NCBI GenBank assembly: GCA_903882345.1
Contig: CAIRWO010000086.1
Coordinates: 1-7,309, forward strand
Origin: Candidatus Omnitrophota bacterium
GTDB lineage: Bacteria > Omnitrophota > Gorgyraeia > Gygaellales > Profunditerraquicolaceae
DNA length: 7,309 bases
Direction: 5' to 3'
Part shown: positions 5,407-7,309 of the stretch, piece after piece
How the letters are laid out: each line of letters begins with the position of its first letter
Position numbering within the stretch: position 1 is the first letter of the stretch
Program-made: the position numbers and the translations under genes
Notes under the pieces: generated by a model
What the model was told of the DNA's origin: nothing
Databases searched by the model: none
What the model saw: the letters and a program-made list of their open reading frames with translations, nothing else

Positions 5407-6857
5407 CCTGCTCAATAAGGCCTCAAGATGCCAGCCTGCTGAAGCAAATTTATCATTTTTCTCTCTCCCAAAAAACAAAGCTCTACATTGTCGGCGGCTA
5501 CCTACGGGACCTCCTGCTAAAAAGACAGAAGGACAATCCGGACATTGATTTTTGTCTTTCCGCTCAATCGATAAAATTCGGCAAAAAATTGGCCTCCAAG
5601 ATCGGCGCCGGCTTCGTGGTCCTGGATAAAGAGCACGGCTGTTGCCGTTTGGTAAAAAGGATAAATGATAAGACATACACTTTGGACTTCGCGGATTTCC
5701 GCGCCGCTGGTTTAAAGGCTGACCTCCTGCATCGCGATTTCACGATCAACTCTTTGGCTATCGGCCTGGAGGAAGCAATTAATAATAAAAATTTATCCGA
5801 TTCTATTATCGATCCTTATGCCGGTAGAGAGGATCTGCAGAAAAAGATCATTAGGGTAATAAATTCCAAAAGCTTTGATGAGGATCCGCTGCGCATCCTG
5901 CGCGCCTTTAGCCTTGCCTGCATCTTCGGTTTTAATATTGACAAGGCAACAGTCAGCTTGATAAGGCTTAAAAAAAATAAATTACCCGTTGTTTCCTGGG
6001 AGCGTATCCGCGACGAACTATTTAAGATTCTTGACCGGCCCAATGCCTTCGGGTATCTAAAGGATTTGGATAAATTGGGGATTTTAGAGCTGGTCATTCC
6101 GGAAAGCGAAATTATGCGCGGGGTAAACCAGGGTCCGTATCATCATCTGGATGTATTTAAGCATTCCCTGGAAACCGTAAGGCAGCAGGAAATAATAATC
6201 CATGAATACAGCCGCAATAGCGACGTGCAAAATTATCTTAATGCAATTATTTCCGGAGAGAGGCGGCGGCGCGGGCTGATCAAGCTGGGCGCATTCCTGC
6301 ATGATATCGGCAAGCCTGGCAGCCGGCGGCGCAAAGAAGGTAAGATCATTTTTCACGGCCACGAACGGATTGGCGCGGAGATCTCGAAAATAATTGCCAA
6401 GCGGCTCAAGCTTTCGAACGAGGAGCTTAATGCCTTGCGGAAAATGGTTTTCTGGCATTTAAGGCCGGGATACATGGGAGATGCCAAAATACTTACTGCG
6501 CGGGCAAAATTCCGTTATTTCCGCGATGCTGCCGAGGAGAGCGTAAGCGTACTTTTGCTGTCACTGGCTGACCAGCGCTCAACCCGCGGGCCTTTGACTT
6601 CCGATGAGTCCCGGCTGCGCCATGAAAAGGTGGTTTCCGGGCTGATCAAGGAATATTTCCGCAAACAGAAAGAAAAGAAAATACCGCGTCTGGTAAGCGG
6701 CAATGACCTGATAAGAAAATTTAAACTCAAGCCTTCGCCTTTATTCGGTAAGGTCTTGGCCCGGTTAGAAGAACTTCAGGCTATCGGCAGAGTCAAAACC
6801 AAGACACAGGCGCTGGAGGCAGCCGGAAAGATTGTTAAAGAGGAGGGGCGGAAATGA
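5403..6857 (+). CDS. CCA tRNA nucleotidyltransferase / poly(A) polymerase family protein with HD domain
   Basis: This family adds nucleotides to RNA 3' ends, most often building or repairing tRNA CCA. The head domain of this 484-residue protein shows YIVGGYLRDLLL (28-39) and catalytic DIDF with Asp47 and Asp49 (47-50), then RDFTINSLAI (111-120). DPYAGREDL (137-145) joins head to neck. EDPLRILRAF (160-169) holds the EDxxR residues that select the incoming base, and SWERIRDEL (198-206) follows. A C-terminal HD phosphohydrolase-type domain is marked by His254 (VFKH), FLHDIGKP (298-305, His300-Asp301), FHGHERIGA (317-325) and Asp390 (LLLSLADQ), so its metal ligands look intact. The tail (about 430-484) is basic. 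Whether it adds CCA, only CC or only A cannot be read from the sequence; a second copy elsewhere would point to split activities. The start overlaps the DUF151 gene by ATGA, without a clear ribosome-binding site. Confidence 0.93.
   Translation: MTCSIRPQDASLLKQIYHFSLSQKTKLYIVGGYLRDLLLKRQKDNPDIDFCLSAQSIKFGKKLASKIGAGFVVLDKEHGCCRLVKRINDKTYTLDFADFRAAGLKADLLHRDFTINSLAIGLEEAINNKNLSDSIIDPYAGREDLQKKIIRVINSKSFDEDPLRILRAFSLACIFGFNIDKATVSLIRLKKNKLPVVSWERIRDELFKILDRPNAFGYLKDLDKLGILELVIPESEIMRGVNQGPYHHLDVFKHSLETVRQQEIIIHEYSRNSDVQNYLNAIISGERRRRGLIKLGAFLHDIGKPGSRRRKEGKIIFHGHERIGAEISKIIAKRLKLSNEELNALRKMVFWHLRPGYMGDAKILTARAKFRYFRDAAEESVSVLLLSLADQRSTRGPLTSDESRLRHEKVVSGLIKEYFRKQKEKKIPRLVSGNDLIRKFKLKPSPLFGKVLARLEELQAIGRVKTKTQALEAAGKIVKEEGRK
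6841..6848 (+). promoter_or_regulatory. Strong Shine-Dalgarno site for the DUF502 gene
   Basis: AGGAGGGG at the end of the nucleotidyltransferase gene lies 5 nt before the ATG at 6854 (7 nt counted from the AGGAGG core). It is one of the two best ribosome-binding sites in the window and fixes the start of this gene. Confidence 0.75.
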
Positions 6858-7309
6858 AAACATTAAAGCGCTATTTTATTACAGGGTTGATCGCGATCAT
6901 CCCATTATTCTTAACAGTTTATCTATTCATCTTCATCTTCCGGTTTTTCGACGGCATTCTCGGTGGTTTCCTGAATAATTATATTAAGGCTCAACTCGGT
7001 TTTTCTATCCCGGGGCTGGGCTTAATCTTGTCTCTGGCGATTATCCTGCTGGCGGGGTTTATGACCAGCCGCTTTGTCGGCCGAGAGATATTCCTTTTAT
7101 TGGAAAAATGGTATGCCAGCCTTCCCCTGATAAAAAGTATCTACCCTGCTTTTAAACAGTTGACCACATTTCTTTTATCGCAAAAGGAGGGCGGCTTTAA
7201 AAAGGCAGTGCTGGTGGAATATCCCTCTAAGGGGATTTGGTCAATAGGGTTTTTGACTAACGAAGGATTGGAGAAGATCAATAACGCGCTGAACAGGGAT
7301 ATGGTGGCG
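6854..7309 (+). CDS. DUF502 family membrane protein, N-terminal part, runs off the window
   Basis: This reading frame is open to the last base (152 codons, no stop), so the 3' end is missing; family members are usually about 200-220 residues. The function of DUF502 is not established. It begins LKRYFITGLIAIIPLFL (4-20), a family hallmark, within a first transmembrane segment of about 8-30. A loop starting FDGILGGFL (32-40) leads to IPGLGLILS (52-60), which opens a second transmembrane segment ending near 72. Then come SRFVGREIF (72-80), PLIKSIYPAFKQL (91-103) and VLVEYPSKGIWSIGFLT (119-135), all characteristic of the family. Two membrane segments followed by a soluble domain suggest an inner-membrane protein. 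The start has a strong ribosome-binding site and overlaps the upstream stop by ATGA. It has no obvious functional tie to the tRNA enzyme before it. Confidence 0.92.
   Translation, partial: MKTLKRYFITGLIAIIPLFLTVYLFIFIFRFFDGILGGFLNNYIKAQLGFSIPGLGLILSLAIILLAGFMTSRFVGREIFLLLEKWYASLPLIKSIYPAFKQLTTFLLSQKEGGFKKAVLVEYPSKGIWSIGFLTNEGLEKINNALNRDMVA

Noticed and set aside
5305..5676. 123-codon minus-strand open frame across the DUF151/nucleotidyltransferase junction
   Set aside because: It covers two well-supported plus-strand genes, lacks recognisable domains and has no supporting context. The same holds for the other minus-strand frames, such as 1599-2018 and 6084-6458.
5970..5977. Run of eight A in the nucleotidyltransferase gene, a possible slippage or frameshift site
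   Set aside because: The frame continues normally through it with family motifs on both sides, and no stop or alternative product would make slippage meaningful.

Overview
The window is a solid block of ten same-strand (+) protein-coding genes with no real intergenic space: one 3-nt gap in 7.3 kb. It holds no RNA gene, mobile element, CRISPR array, clear promoter or terminator. The content is bacterial housekeeping: purine synthesis, one-carbon and deoxynucleotide metabolism, and tRNA maturation. Base composition looks roughly balanced (estimated by eye) and uniform, with no sign of a transferred island. The organism cannot be named from sequence alone. The compact ATGA-coupled layout and this mix of genes would fit a candidate phylum such as Omnitrophota or a relative, but that is a low-confidence inference.

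Layout: 2-796, 3' part of purD (5' end outside the window); 793-1278, purE; 1282-2343, a fusion of a YrdC/Sua5 threonylcarbamoyl-AMP synthase with a low-molecular-weight phosphatase of YwlE type; 2340-2804, rpiB; 2801-4051, glyA; 4048-4524, dCMP deaminase; 4521-4997, nrdR; 4990-5406, DUF151 bifunctional-nuclease family; 5403-6857, CCA/poly(A)-polymerase-type tRNA nucleotidyltransferase with an HD domain; 6854-7309, 5' part of a DUF502 membrane protein that runs off the end. Seven of nine junctions are 4-bp ATGA stop/start overlaps, one is an 8-bp overlap and one a 3-nt gap, so the block is probably one operon with translational coupling.

The genes form a loose metabolic theme. RpiB feeds ribose-5-phosphate toward PRPP, which PurD and PurE use in purine synthesis. 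GlyA makes methylene-THF and dCMP deaminase makes dUMP, the two inputs of thymidylate synthase. NrdR controls the ribonucleotide reductase that supplies deoxynucleotides. The YrdC domain and the nucleotidyltransferase act on tRNA (t6A37 and the 3' end).

The most interesting feature is the YrdC-YwlE fusion. Its order with rpiB and glyA matches the ywlC - ywlE - ywlF(rpiB) - glyA neighbourhood of Bacillus subtilis, and its phosphatase loop (C-T-G-N-S-C-R) and DPxGG acid loop resemble the protein-arginine phosphatase YwlE more than a classical tyrosine phosphatase. A second point is a PurE that has Ala where the family normally has an active-site His. I see no wholly new biological system here.
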